Assembly (NCBI RefSeq): GCF_004341825.1
Contig: NZ_SMAG01000002.1
Location: forward strand, 248,001 to 312,000
Direction of reading: 5' to 3'
Length of the DNA stretch: 64,000 nucleotides
Source: Hazenella coriacea
Lineage (GTDB): Bacteria > Bacillota > Bacilli > Thermoactinomycetales > Thermoactinomycetaceae
The translations under genes and the position numbers were made by a program. This document shows, in pieces, positions 38,641 to 47,655 of this stretch. The notes beneath the pieces were generated by a model. That model ran no database searches and was not told the DNA's origin. It saw nothing but the letters and a program-made list of their open reading frames with translations. Each line of letters starts with the position of its first letter. The stretch's first letter is position 1.

Positions 38641-39584
38641 ATGAATCCACGATATATCGGAGTCGATCTTGGCAGTACAAGTATGAAAATGGGGATAGTG
38701 AATCAAGATGGAAAGATTCTAGAAGAAAGAGAAGAGCCTACACTTGGGAAAGAAGGTTCGACTGAGGGGATCCAGCGGTTGATTCGATCTGTTCGAGACA
38801 TGGTTGAGCAAGTATCGATGTCTTGGGATGAAATTACAGGAATTGGAGTCGGTTTGCCAGGCTTTTTAGATATTCCAAATGGAAAGATCATACATCTGAC
38901 TAATTTAGGATGGATATCCCCATTTGCGATGTATTACAAACTGCATGGAAGAAGCCAGTCACCATCGACAATGATGCGAATGTTGCCGCTTTAGGGGAGG
39001 CGTGGATGGGTGCTGGAGTTGGAGTTAATCATCTGGTTTGTGTCACTTTGGGAACGGGAGTAGGTGGAGGCCTGATCTCAGAAGGAAAGTTGATTCGGGG
39101 GATGAACGGCTTTGCGGGTGAGATTGGGCATATCCAGATTGATCCACAAGGTCGAGTTTGTAACTGTGGTCAGGTAGGTTGTTTGGAGACCTTCTCATCG
39201 GCTTCTGCGATCGTCCACAGGGCACAAGAGTGTATGACCATGGGGCGATCCATTTTACTCGATCGAGATAAACAATTAACTGCCCAGCAGATCTTTGAAC
39301 TAGCTACGCAAAAGGATGAACTCGCTTTACATGTGATTCAACCTGCGATTGAAGCATTGGCACGAGTATTTGCTACTCTTTCTGTTGTGTTAAACCCAGC
39401 ACTTTTTATTGTTGGCGGGGGTGTATCCAAAGCAGGTGACTCTTTGTTTTTGCCATTACGAGAGAAGTATGCAGAGTATACACAAAACAGTGTACAAAAA
39501 GATGTGCGAATCATTCCAGCAGAATTAGGAAGCCGTGCAGGGTTTGTAGGTGCAGCTCGTTTAATTGCGCAGCAGGAAAACTAA
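38641..39584 (+). pseudogene. glcK: ROK-family glucokinase with a single-base frameshift
   Basis: Phosphorylates glucose in the cytoplasm. The N-terminal part (38641-about 38912) has YIGVDLGSTSMKMG (phosphate-1 loop) and GVGLPGFLD. The frame then shifts by -1 near 38910-38913, and the second frame carries the rest: PVTIDNDANVAALGEAWMGAG, TLGTGVGGGLISEG and the ROK zinc motif with Cys-x-Cys-x4-Cys (CNCGQVGCLETF). Adding one G to GGATGGATATCC would join LTNLGWDIPICDV and give about 314 residues. No slippery heptamer is visible. It is either a recent inactivation or a sequencing error. Confidence 0.85.
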
Positions 39585-39592
39585 TGTATAAT
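39565..39592 (+). promoter_or_regulatory. Promoter of the rapZ operon
   Basis: TTGCGC (39565-39570) and TATAAT (39587-39592), 16-base spacing, at the very end of glcK, with a TG before the -10. It would start transcription about 20 bases before rapZ. Confidence 0.55.
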
Positions 39593-39617
39593 AGAGGGAA
39601 CCGAAAGGATAAGGGTG

Positions 39618-40499
39618 ATGACTTTGGAAAAAAGTAATGAATTAAACCTAGTCGTCATCACCGGGATGTCCGGCGCAGGTAAAACAGTAGCAGTGCAAAG
39701 TTTAGAAGATCTAGGATTTTTTTGTGTGGATAACCTACCTCCGATCTTGTTACCCAAGTTTGCTGAGCTACTTGAACAATCGGAAGGTAAGCTCCGGAAA
39801 GTAGCACTGGTGATTGACTTAAGAGGTCGCGAATTTTTTAACTCTCTCTTTAAAGCATTGGATGATTTAGAACAGAGACATGGCATCGAGCATCAAATTA
39901 TGTTTCTCGATGCGAATGACCAGACCTTGGTACGTCGATATAAAGAGACTAGACGCAGGCACCCTCTCTCTCCTTATGGAACTCCTCTGGATGGAATTAT
40001 CCAAGAGCGGAAGCTGCTTGAGGAGATTAAAGGGCGAGCTCATCAGGTGATAGATACCAGCCAGTTGAAGCCTAATGAATTAAAGGAGAAAATTGGAACC
40101 CGATTTTCACAACTGGATCAGTTAGGATTGGCTGTTACATTTTTATCGTTTGGGTTTAAACATGGGGTTCCGATCGATGCGGATCTCGTGTTTGATGTTC
40201 GTTTTTTACCTAATCCCCATTATGTGGATTCATTACGACCACAAACAGGCAAAGATATAGATGTTTCCAATTATGTGATGAAATGGACGGAGACCCAAGA
40301 GCTTCTCGAAAAGCTGATCGATTTATTCACTTTCCTATTCCCGCAATACCGACGTGAAGGAAAAACACAACTGGTCGTAGGAATCGGTTGTACAGGTGGA
40401 AAACACCGGTCTGTTTCCATTGCTGAATACTTGTACAATCACTTTAAAGAACAAGAACGCTGCCGAGTGACACACCGAGACATCGAGAAAGGCGGATAA
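39618..40499 (+). CDS. rapZ: RNase adapter protein RapZ (YvcJ)
   Basis: P-loop nucleotide-binding protein of the YvcJ/RapZ family, linked to control of amino-sugar metabolism in enterics and to competence in B. subtilis. Walker A GMSGAGKT near residue 17, [28 protein letters not shown], and the C-terminal [12 protein letters not shown] phosphate-binding motif. ATG 39618 is used; GTG 39615 and TTG 39624 are alternatives because the AAGGG site is close. Order rapZ-yvcK-whiA-crh is conserved in Firmicutes. Confidence 0.95.
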   Translation: MTLEKSNELNLVVITGMSGAGKTVAVQSLEDLGFFCVDNLPPILLPKFAELLEQSEGKLRKVALVIDLRGREFFNSLFKALDDLEQRHGIEHQIMFLDANDQTLVRRYKETRRRHPLSPYGTPLDGIIQERKLLEEIKGRAHQVIDTSQLKPNELKEKIGTRFSQLDQLGLAVTFLSFGFKHGVPIDADLVFDVRFLPNPHYVDSLRPQTGKDIDVSNYVMKWTETQELLEKLIDLFTFLFPQYRREGKTQLVVGIGCTGGKHRSVSIAEYLYNHFKEQERCRVTHRDIEKGG

Positions 40500-40504
40500 G
40501 CAAG

Positions 40505-41509
40505 GTGTCTATCATTCACGAATACGATAGAAAGGGGCATGTACGCCCCAAGATCGTCTGTATTGGGGGCGGAACTGGACTCTCTGTCATTCTTCGAGGT
40601 CTCAAAAAGTTACCTGTTGACATTACTGCAATCGTCACTGTTGCAGATGATGGGGGAAGCTCAGGGCGATTACGGAATGATTTACAAATGCCTCCACCGG
40701 GAGATATTCGTAATGTGCTGTTGGCATTAGCAGATACAGAACCATTATTAGAAAGTGTGTTCCAGTATCGATTTGAAAATGGGGAAGGTTTAGCTGGACA
40801 TACTTTAGGTAATCTCATGCTTGCTGCTATGAAAGAAATTACAGGTGATTTTACTCAAGCTGTCAAAGAAATGAGCCGTGTTTTAGCTGTTCGGGGACGT
40901 GTGTTACCTGCTTGTGAACAAGATGTTGTATTATTAGCAGAGATGGCGGATGGTACGATTGTTCGAGGTGAATCACAAATTCCCAAGACGGGTAAACTCA
41001 TTCGTCGTGTATTTCTTCACCCACCTGCACCTTCACCCCAAGAAGAAGCAATTCAAGCGATTCAGGAAGCGGATGGAATTGTTGTAGGACCGGGTAGTCT
41101 ATATACAAGCATTCTTCCTAATTTATTAGTTAAAGATATGAGTGAAACGATCCAAGCTTCCCAAGCATGCAAAATCTATATATGTAATGTGATGACTCAA
41201 TTGGGTGAAACGGATCATTTCACAGCTAGTGATCATATTCGTACGATTTATGAGCATGTAGGGGAGTGCCTATTTGATATTGCTATTATTAACAATGAAG
41301 TCCCACCCCAGTCGATTCAACTACAATATGCAGAACGCAATCAGCAGATGGTCATTCCAGATATTGATCAGATCCATCAGCTAGGTTGCCATGCACTTGC
41401 AGATAATTTATTACTTTACCAAAGTGTATTGCGGCATGATGCCGATCGAATTAGCCGTCATATTTTTAGATTGATACGTGAAAAGTTAAGAAAATCGCAG
41501 AGTGGGTAG
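40505..41509 (+). CDS. yvcK: YvcK/GlmR gluconeogenesis and envelope factor
   Basis: CofD-like protein that binds UDP-GlcNAc and balances carbon flow into peptidoglycan precursors; needed on gluconeogenic carbon sources. GGGTGLSVILRGLK, TVADDGGSSGRLRND, PPPGDIRNVLLALAD and AGHTLGNLMLAAM are visible. Start GTG 40505 with AAAGGCGG upstream; no in-frame ATG nearby. 334 residues. Follows rapZ by 5 bases. Confidence 0.95.
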   Translation: MSIIHEYDRKGHVRPKIVCIGGGTGLSVILRGLKKLPVDITAIVTVADDGGSSGRLRNDLQMPPPGDIRNVLLALADTEPLLESVFQYRFENGEGLAGHTLGNLMLAAMKEITGDFTQAVKEMSRVLAVRGRVLPACEQDVVLLAEMADGTIVRGESQIPKTGKLIRRVFLHPPAPSPQEEAIQAIQEADGIVVGPGSLYTSILPNLLVKDMSETIQASQACKIYICNVMTQLGETDHFTASDHIRTIYEHVGECLFDIAIINNEVPPQSIQLQYAERNQQMVIPDIDQIHQLGCHALADNLLLYQSVLRHDADRISRHIFRLIREKLRKSQSG

Positions 41510-41527
41510 GGAGAAGGGATGTATCAA

Positions 41528-42469
41528 ATGTCCTTTACCTCTGTAACCAAGAAAGAGCTTACACAGTTTGAAGCTGAAGATTGTTGTCGAAAAGCAGAAT
41601 TATCAGCTTTGGTTCGAATGAATGGAACGGTTCAATTGAAACCACAGCGAGTTATTTTAGATATCACTACGGAAAACCCATCTACAGCTCGACATGTGTT
41701 TTCTTTACTTAAGCATGTCTACAAAGTTCAACCTGAAGTGCTTGTACGTAGAAAAGTTCGTTTAAAAAAGAATCATGTCTATTTAATTCGAATCGCAACC
41801 CAAGCAAATGAGATCTTAACAGATCTGGGTATCTTTCAACCAAACACATGGAAACGTGTAGATGGCATTGATCCTCGATTGGTTGAAAAAGAGTGTTGTA
41901 CACGTGCTTATTTGCGTGGTTCTTTTCTAGCAGGTGGATCTGTTAATAATCCCGATAGTGCCTCTTATCATCTTGAGATTGTAAGCACCTATCATGATCA
42001 TAGTGAAGCTTTATGTGAATTAATGAACCAATATCGTTTACACGCTAAAATCATTGAGCGAAAAAAAGGGTATGTTGCCTATATTAAAGAAGGAGATAAA
42101 ATCGGTGAATTTCTGAATATCATCGGTGCACACCCTTCTTTATTGCATTTTGAAAACGTTCGAATTATGAAGGATATGCGTAACTCTGTCAATCGATTAG
42201 TCAATTGTGAGACAGCGAATTTAAATAAAACGATTCAAGCAGCTATGCGCCAGATTGAAAATATTCAGCTCATCGACCAAGAGATCGGTTTGGATCAACT
42301 CCCAGACCGTTTAAGAGAGGTTGCAGAGACGAGATTACAAAATCCAGAACTTAACTTAGCAGAACTAGGAGAGTTAATACCTAGTGGAAAAGTAAGCAAA
42401 TCAGCGATTAATCACCGCTTTCGTAAAATCGAAGAAATGGCAAAGAAACTTCGTCAATCCCGTTCATGA
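41528..42469 (+). CDS. whiA: WhiA DNA-binding protein
   Basis: Sporulation/division regulator combining a LAGLIDADG homing-endonuclease-like domain and a C-terminal helix-turn-helix. CCRKAELSALVRMNG, RAYLRGSFLAGGSVNNP, and the HTH region NLAELGELIPSGKVSKSAINHRF are visible. ATG 41528 (MSFTSVTKKEL) matches the family start; ATG 41519 upstream is too close to AAGGG. 313 residues. Overlaps the crh-locus reading frame upstream of its true start. Confidence 0.95.
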   Translation: MSFTSVTKKELTQFEAEDCCRKAELSALVRMNGTVQLKPQRVILDITTENPSTARHVFSLLKHVYKVQPEVLVRRKVRLKKNHVYLIRIATQANEILTDLGIFQPNTWKRVDGIDPRLVEKECCTRAYLRGSFLAGGSVNNPDSASYHLEIVSTYHDHSEALCELMNQYRLHAKIIERKKGYVAYIKEGDKIGEFLNIIGAHPSLLHFENVRIMKDMRNSVNRLVNCETANLNKTIQAAMRQIENIQLIDQEIGLDQLPDRLREVAETRLQNPELNLAELGELIPSGKVSKSAINHRFRKIEEMAKKLRQSRS

Positions 42470-42495
42470 TCAGATGGCGGACAAGGAGGATAACG

Positions 42496-42753
42496 ATGGT
42501 AGAGAAACAAGTGATTGTACATTTACAGACAGGTCTACATGCTCGACCCGCCGCACTTTTTGTTCAGGAAGCAAATAAATTCTCCTCGGATATTTTTGTG
42601 ATCAAAGAACATAAGAAAGTGAATGCAAAAAGCATTATGGGGATCATGAGCTTAGCTGTCTCTCGAGGAACAGAGATTACGATTACCGCAGAAGGATCAG
42701 ATGAAGCAGAGGCTGTACATGCACTCGCTGAAATTGTAAATAAAACCGAATAA
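42496..42753 (+). CDS. HPr-like protein in the crh position, with His15 retained
   Basis: An 85-residue HPr fold at the place of Crh (after whiA). The Ser46 site is intact: VNAKSIMGIMSLAVSRG, as needed for HprK phosphorylation and CcpA binding. Unlike B. subtilis Crh, whose residue 15 is Gln, the motif here reads TGLHARPAALFVQEA with the His of PTS HPr. So it may carry both phosphotransfer and regulation, or be the cell's only HPr. AAGGAGG fixes ATG 42496. Last gene of rapZ-yvcK-whiA-crh. Confidence 0.9.
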   Translation: MVEKQVIVHLQTGLHARPAALFVQEANKFSSDIFVIKEHKKVNAKSIMGIMSLAVSRGTEITITAEGSDEAEAVHALAEIVNKTE

Positions 42754-42769
42754 GGGTAACAGCTTTTCT

Positions 42770-42844
42770 TCCTGATCAACTGAAATCAACATCTACATGT
42801 GTAAGATCCGATAGATGAAAGATTACTTTTGATCAGGATTTTGT
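42770..42844 (+). terminator. Terminator after the HPr-like gene
   Basis: TCCTGATCAA pairs with TTGATCAGGA across a long loop that contains its own CATCTA/TAGATG hairpin; TTTTGTTT follows. Confidence 0.65.
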
Positions 42845-43029
42845 TTCATTCTGGGTTTGTCCATGTAATATCCTCGAAAACGTGCAAATCATGTAACAAA
42901 TTGGGTAGTCAAAGACTATTTTTTTTATATAAAATATGTATAAGGTAAAATAAAACGGATTGAGCTTAGACTCAGCTATTTGATTTAAAAAATTCTAAAA
43001 ACTTGTAGGATCCAAATTCGGAGGAAAAC

Positions 43030-43701
43030 ATGGACGCGTTCCTTTATCCATTGCTTACCCTGTTGTATATCGTTCTGTTTATTTGGAGTTTCCGTACCTT
43101 TTATGAGTCATCTTTTTGGGGTACGTCGTGGGTTCTTTTTATTTTAGTAGCACTCATATACGATAGTATCATTTTATCTATTGGAAATTGGATCGGTGTA
43201 GGGGAATGGTTAGAGGTTCTCAGTTTATTTCGGTATTTGTTACAGGTACTCCTTGTGCCAACACTCGTTTTTGTCTCCTTAGATATACTACGTCGGATTG
43301 ATGTAGAGTGGTCTGAATACCTGAGTATACGCATCGCTTTTAATCTATATACTTTTGGTATAACGGTACTAGGGGTTTTTACTGAAGTGATCTGGATTCA
43401 CCTAGAACCCATTTCCTCACATGGATTGCTACGCTATGCTTCTACAGACTCACACTTCCCTTTTTCTGCACTCTTTATGATCATTCCACTATTCATCGCA
43501 GCCATCATGGTATGGAAAAAGTTAAGATGGCCCATTCTCCTAATGGGGAGCATCGTTGCAATTATGGGTGGTCTAATCGCATTGTGGTGTGATAGCTTTC
43601 TACTCATCTCGGTCTCTCAACTCATCTTAATGTGGAGTATCGTATTGACAGAGCAAAAGCTAAAACAAGAAGACTTTGGAAGTACACAACTATATCAATG
43701 A
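43030..43701 (+). CDS. Unknown polytopic membrane protein
   Basis: A 223-residue, very hydrophobic protein with about seven membrane helices and short charged loops (LRRIDVEWSEY, KKLRWP), ending in a hydrophilic C-terminus. CGGAGGA precedes ATG 43030 with good spacing. I do not recognise a family. It is flanked by terminators, so it is probably expressed alone. Confidence 0.65.
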   Translation: MDAFLYPLLTLLYIVLFIWSFRTFYESSFWGTSWVLFILVALIYDSIILSIGNWIGVGEWLEVLSLFRYLLQVLLVPTLVFVSLDILRRIDVEWSEYLSIRIAFNLYTFGITVLGVFTEVIWIHLEPISSHGLLRYASTDSHFPFSALFMIIPLFIAAIMVWKKLRWPILLMGSIVAIMGGLIALWCDSFLLISVSQLILMWSIVLTEQKLKQEDFGSTQLYQ

Positions 43702-43787
43702 AGAACTCTCGGCTGATTGATATACGCAAGGGGTGTATCAGTTCTTCAAGAAAGTAGCCACTCATCGCTATAAGCAAAATTAACGCC

Positions 43788-43826
43788 AAAACCACTTCTG
43801 ATCATGGTGACAGAAGTGGTTTTTCT
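43788..43826 (+). terminator. Intrinsic terminator after the unknown membrane protein
   Basis: A perfect 12-bp stem (AAACCACTTCTG with CAGAAGTGGTTT) and TTTTCT follow the gene. It may also serve the convergent small gene that ends at 43854. Confidence 0.9.
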
Positions 43827-43853
43827 ATAATAAGAAAGAAGGACTATTCCTCC

Positions 43854-44021
43854 TCAACTAAATATCCATGCGATTAACATCCATAAAGGCGATAAGAAAG
43901 AAAGAAGAAACGTAAGCACTAACAAAATAAGAAAAAAACATCCTATGCATCCTAACAAGTCGCTTTCCTGTTGACAACAGCATCTACTATACCTACTACA
44001 GCAACATTTTTTTCTAAACAT
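43854..44021 (-). CDS. Unknown 55-aa Cys-rich small membrane protein
   Basis: A small gene. The product starts MFRKKCCCSRYSRCCCQQE, with six cysteines in two CCC triplets among basic residues. GCIGC follows, then one membrane helix of about 25 residues (FFLILLVLTFLLSFLSPLWML). ATG 44021 is preceded by GGGGGTTGGT. No family is recognised. The Cys triplets next to a helix suggest metal binding, palmitoylation-like modification or a redox role at the membrane, all inference. The same strand carries the next hypothetical gene upstream. Confidence 0.6.
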   Translation of the reverse strand: MFRKKCCCSRYSRCCCQQESDLLGCIGCFFLILLVLTFLLSFLSPLWMLIAWIFS

Positions 44022-44174
44022 ACCAACCCCCACTTTATCTCTTTAAAAAGTTTAGCCGGATTTCAGATCCGTATGTTGAGGAACTTTCTTCTTATGTTTT
44101 TCTTCAAGTAGTATGTATAAGAGAAATAACCAATAACAAGAGTGACGACAGGATAGTTACTAACTTGTTATGCT

Positions 44175-44678
44175 TCAAGGCAACTGAAACTCCTTCCATT
44201 GTTCTTTTAAGCCGGGGTAGTGTCTATTTAACGACGCATAATCAAATTCTTCCAATCTACCTCCCACTTGTACCTGCCATTTGCCATCAAGCTTAATTAA
44301 TAAAATCCCATAGATCTTGTCTTTTACAGGTTCATAGATATAGAATAATTTCTTATCCTCACTTTTGTATTCTGGACCTTCTGGTTCTTCAACCATTAGA
44401 ACCGGAGAGCTAGGACTGGGATCTTTTTCTTCTTCTATGACCCATTTAACATATTTTTGATCCCAAAACCCTGGAGCAATATAACTCTCGGCTTTGGAAC
44501 GATTACCTTCAACCCATAAGGCTTTATAAAATTGTAATGCGATCTCTTCTTCTTCTGACATGCCCCCGATCTGGCTGATAACCAGATAAGAAGCAGTCAA
44601 TAGTACGACTATAAAACTACTGATTACAATCCATTTATGCTTTTTACTCTGATTCCACAGGGATCCAAAGAGATTCAT
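44175..44678 (-). CDS. Unknown membrane-anchored protein
   Basis: A 167-residue protein with one N-terminal membrane helix (about 15-36) and an extracytoplasmic domain of about 130 residues, resembling small NTF2-like or DUF4878-type folds (EEEEIALQFYKALWVEGNRSKAESY ... KLDGKWQVQVGG). AGGAGG lies just before the ATG at 44678. No family is certain. Confidence 0.6.
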   Translation of the reverse strand: MNLFGSLWNQSKKHKWIVISSFIVVLLTASYLVISQIGGMSEEEEIALQFYKALWVEGNRSKAESYIAPGFWDQKYVKWVIEEEKDPSPSSPVLMVEEPEGPEYKSEDKKLFYIYEPVKDKIYGILLIKLDGKWQVQVGGRLEEFDYASLNRHYPGLKEQWKEFQLP

Positions 44679-45140
44679 ATACTTACCTCCTCATTGATAG
44701 TTTGATCACGAAGATGACCACATTTTTTAATTTTGCTAGTACTGTTTCAATATGGAACAATGATTCATACTGACTCTCACTTTCCGAAACTTAGAGTGAT
44801 GTTATAGAATTTAAGAAACTCCAAAAACTCCGGATTACTTGGTAGTAACCCAAGAATAAGATGCAACTATAATAATACATAAGAAAATTCCTTATAATCA
44901 ATGGATTTTCACTTCTATTCAGATATAACTCTAAATATTTTTCAAAAAGTGTTGGATTCTGTAAATCGTATGATCTAACAGGATTGATAGTATCACACAC
45001 TTAGATAATCTTTCTTTTTAAAAAACGATAAGAGTCGTTATTAGACTATTTATTTAATGAAACTAAGATTTCTTGTATGAGCGTATCAACTCGTTGGTAT
45101 GTAGGGATTCAGTTACAATGAGAGTAGAGGAGGGATTGAA
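44679..45140 (+). other. AT-rich gap upstream of the nuclease gene
   Basis: A 462-base stretch without a supported gene. A 69-codon minus-strand opening (44791-45000) has no ribosome site and is not called. The nuclease ribosome site (GTAGAGGAGGG) is at the right end. Confidence 0.55.
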
Positions 45141-45935
45141 ATGGTTCAATACATACAAAGAATCAGTGTAGTCGTTGTTTTGCTCGTGGGACTTTTACTT
45201 CTCGGAGGTTGTTCGGAAGAGGTAGATTCCAAGGAAACAGCTGCCAAAAAGATCACTGGTATTCAGCAAACGGCTACAGTGATTGAAGTGATTGATGGGG
45301 ATACGATCAAAGTGGAGATCGAAGGGCGTAAAGAATCAGTCCGTTTCTTACTGATCGATACTCCTGAAACAAATCATCCAAAGTTAGGAGAACAACCTTT
45401 TGGTCAAGAGGCAAAAAGGTTTGTGAAGGAGATGTTACCGAAGGGGACTAAAATCACTTATGAAAAGGATGTTTCAGATCGGGATAAATATGGAAGACTG
45501 CTTGGCTATATTTATGTGGGAGATCAGTCGGTTCAAGAGGCCTTATTGGAAAGAGGATTAGCACGAGTCGCTTATATCTATGAGCCCAATGTGAAGTATG
45601 TGGATGAGTATCGTGCGATTCAAAAGCAAGCTCAGAAAAAGGGAGTTGGTATTTGGTCCATCGAAGATTATGCTCAAAAGGATGGTTTTCATCCTGAAGT
45701 CATGGCTGAACCACATGTGAAGCAAAATAAAGAAAAACAAAGTGGAATCGAATCGAATGACCCTGAATCCAAACATCTGGGTCCCTTTGTGGCATCTAAG
45801 AATAGTGAAGTTTATCACAAGATTGAGTGTAAAGAAGCAGAGCAGATTAAACCCGAAAACCGAATTTATTTTGAGACTGAGCAGGAAGTACAGGATACGG
45901 GACGTCGCCGAAGTAAAGCGAAAGGATGTTGGTAA
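45141..45935 (+). CDS. Lipoprotein thermonuclease (SNase family)
   Basis: A secreted, lipid-anchored nuclease. The lipobox LLLLGGC places Cys near residue 25. The staphylococcal-nuclease domain (about 45-170) has VIDGDTIKVEIEGRKESVRFLLIDTPE, the catalytic-type ERGLARVAYIYEPN segment with Arg/Glu, and DRDKYGRLLGYIY. The C-terminal part (about 215-264: FVASKNSEVYHKIECKEA) resembles the small Cys-containing domain often added to such nucleases. Lgt, at 18.4 kb, would modify it. ATG 45141 after GAGGAGGG. Confidence 0.88.
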   Translation: MVQYIQRISVVVVLLVGLLLLGGCSEEVDSKETAAKKITGIQQTATVIEVIDGDTIKVEIEGRKESVRFLLIDTPETNHPKLGEQPFGQEAKRFVKEMLPKGTKITYEKDVSDRDKYGRLLGYIYVGDQSVQEALLERGLARVAYIYEPNVKYVDEYRAIQKQAQKKGVGIWSIEDYAQKDGFHPEVMAEPHVKQNKEKQSGIESNDPESKHLGPFVASKNSEVYHKIECKEAEQIKPENRIYFETEQEVQDTGRRRSKAKGCW

Positions 45936-45948
45936 AGCACAGGGGGGT

Positions 45949-46053
45949 TTATCTAAAGAGACGACTGATGAAGGATACAAGGAATATTCCTGCAATCACG
46001 ACCATCACCCAAAATAAGAAGCGGTCTTGTTTATCAAAGGAATTCTTCTCCAT
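45949..46053 (-). CDS. Unknown 34-aa single-helix membrane protein
   Basis: A small gene: AAAGGAGA (complement of 46061-46068) spaced 7 bases from ATG 46053. The product has a charged N-terminus (MEKNSFDKQDR), one helix of about 19 residues and a basic end (RLFR). It is convergent with the nuclease gene and ends 14 bases from it. The good ribosome site and topology support expression; function is unknown. Confidence 0.5.
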   Translation of the reverse strand: MEKNSFDKQDRFLFWVMVVIAGIFLVSFISRLFR

Positions 46054-46186
46054 TTTTAAATCTCCTTTCACACGTTAATTTTTAGTAAATCGTACAGCTG
46101 ATTCCCTATAGCTTTAGTATAGACTTGTCTATAGATCCACATGTGTGAGATCGATGGCAAAGGTATGACCTTCTAATGTCAATAAA

Positions 46187-46223
46187 ACAAACGAGCGACT
46201 CATGATTTGAGTCACTCGTTTGT
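46187..46223. terminator. Bidirectional terminator after dedA
   Basis: ACAAACGAG-GACTCA pairs with TGAGTC-CTCGTTTGT (one mismatch) around a short loop. It lies directly after the stop of the minus-strand dedA and has A-tracts before and T-tracts after. Confidence 0.85.
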
Positions 46224-46227
46224 TTCT

Positions 46228-46875
46228 CTATAAACTATTTGATTGTTTTTTTTTATTTTTTTTAATTAAAGCAAAGATAATATATCCAACTACCAAGATT
46301 CCACCAACAGTAAGGGTAATGATCCCAAAATATTCATTGATAAACTCTTGAGCTGCATTTCCAAGCCACATGATCAGGGCTGCTTCTAAAAAGAAACGAC
46401 CTCCCCGACCCAGTAAAGACCACAGGATGACATCTCTTTTTTTAACATTACACATTCCAGATGCGATAGTAAAAACTTTGTAAGGGATGGGGGTAAAACC
46501 GGCAATGGCTAAAGCAGCTCCACCATAACGGTCAAAGTAACCTTCTACTTTTTCAATCAATTCAGGCTTGAAAAAGCGAAGCATGAGTTTTCTTCCAAAT
46601 TTATTTCCCAACCACCATCCTAGTATAGCACCTGCTACAGAAGTGATAGTGGTGATGAATGCATACCATAGAGCAAGCTCAGGCTGTGCAATTCCCATTG
46701 GGATTAGAAGAACATCAGGCGGAATCGGAAAGAAAGACGATTCCATGAATGAAATGGCCCCTAAACCCCAAGCACCATACTCAAGGAAGTAGTCAGTCCA
46801 TTCTTGTAGTAAGCTACTCAACGATGATAGGAAATCTTGGAGTGTTAATAGAGTCATAGCTAACAACAACGACAC
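46228..46875 (-). CDS. DedA-family membrane protein
   Basis: Inner-membrane protein of the DedA/VTT (SNARE-associated) family; members act as lipid flippases, for example for undecaprenyl phosphate or phosphatidylethanolamine. ESSFFPIPPDVLLIPMG, GWWLGNKFGRKLM, IAGFTPIPYKVFTIASG and LLGRGGRFFLEAAL motifs are clear. Start is uncertain: GTG 46875 is well spaced from GGTGGGAG, while the opening extends to GTG 46890. About 215 residues. Confidence 0.9.
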   Translation of the reverse strand: MSLLLAMTLLTLQDFLSSLSSLLQEWTDYFLEYGAWGLGAISFMESSFFPIPPDVLLIPMGIAQPELALWYAFITTITSVAGAILGWWLGNKFGRKLMLRFFKPELIEKVEGYFDRYGGAALAIAGFTPIPYKVFTIASGMCNVKKRDVILWSLLGRGGRFFLEAALIMWLGNAAQEFINEYFGIITLTVGGILVVGYIIFALIKKNKKKQSNSL

Positions 46876-47040
46876 AGGGACATCTCCCACCTTTCATGAA
46901 ATCCATTATACATGAGTGAGAGAAGATAAAAAAGAAACCGTATTTACATTTTTATTAACATTCCTTTAAGAAACAATAAAAAACCTTTGGTATGATATAC
47001 CAAAGGTTGATAAAGCTCGATGGACTTGCATGTATGGAAA

Positions 47041-47655
47041 CTATTTTTTTGAGGTAGTCATGATTTTGTCAATCAATCCGTATTGGAGTGCTTCATCAGC
47101 ACTCATAAAGTTGTCCCGATCTGTATCTTGTTCTACTTTTTCGAGTGGTTGACCTGTAAAATCAGACAACATGTGATTGAGATGATCCCGCATTCGTAAG
47201 ATCCGTTTGGCACCAATTTCGATATCTGTCGCTTGACCTTGTGCACCACCCAGTGGTTGATGAATCATGACTTCACTATTAGGTAGGGCAAACCGCTTTC
47301 CTTTTGCTCCAGCAGCTAGTAAGAAAGCACCCATGGATGCAGCCATACCAATACAGATTGTAGAAACATCAGGTTTAACAAATTGCATGGTATCGAAAAT
47401 GGCCATACCCGAAGTGATGCTTCCACCTGGTGAATTAATATAAAGATGAATATCTTTATCAGGGTCTTCAGAAGCTAGAAATAACAGTTGGGCTACAATG
47501 ACATTGGCCACATTGTCATCTATAGGACTTCCTAATAAAATAATTCGATCTTTAAGTAATCGGGAATAAATATCATAGGAGCGTTCGCCACGATTGGTCT
47601 GTTCGACAACCATCGGAACGAGGTTCATGTTAGTGGGTGTTCCAAACTCGGACAT
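47041..47655 (-). CDS. clpP: ATP-dependent Clp protease proteolytic subunit
   Basis: Serine protease core that pairs with ClpC/ClpX/ClpE. Catalytic Ser in [11 protein letters not shown], His in [10 protein letters not shown], Asp in [32 protein letters not shown] is the usual N-terminus. AAAGGGGGA supports ATG 47655 (204 aa), adding nine residues before that usual start, probably removed by processing; the inner ATG 47628 has no ribosome site. A CtsR operator overlaps its promoter. Confidence 0.97.
   Translation of the reverse strand: MSEFGTPTNMNLVPMVVEQTNRGERSYDIYSRLLKDRIILLGSPIDDNVANVIVAQLLFLASEDPDKDIHLYINSPGGSITSGMAIFDTMQFVKPDVSTICIGMAASMGAFLLAAGAKGKRFALPNSEVMIHQPLGGAQGQATDIEIGAKRILRMRDHLNHMLSDFTGQPLEKVEQDTDRDNFMSADEALQYGLIDKIMTTSKK

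Noticed and set aside
38880-38930. Programmed ribosomal frameshift as an explanation for the glcK break
   Set aside because: No slippery heptamer, internal ribosome-site stimulator or following pseudoknot is evident, so mutation or sequencing error is more likely.
44791-45000. A 69-codon minus-strand opening in the gap before the nuclease gene
   Set aside because: No ribosome site, no recognisable family, and AT-rich sequence that opens by chance.
45880-45935. Possible frameshift at the C-terminus of the thermonuclease
   Set aside because: The end (GRRRSKAKGCW) differs from the common GYRPCKVC form, but alternative frames give no better ending, so the gene is left intact.
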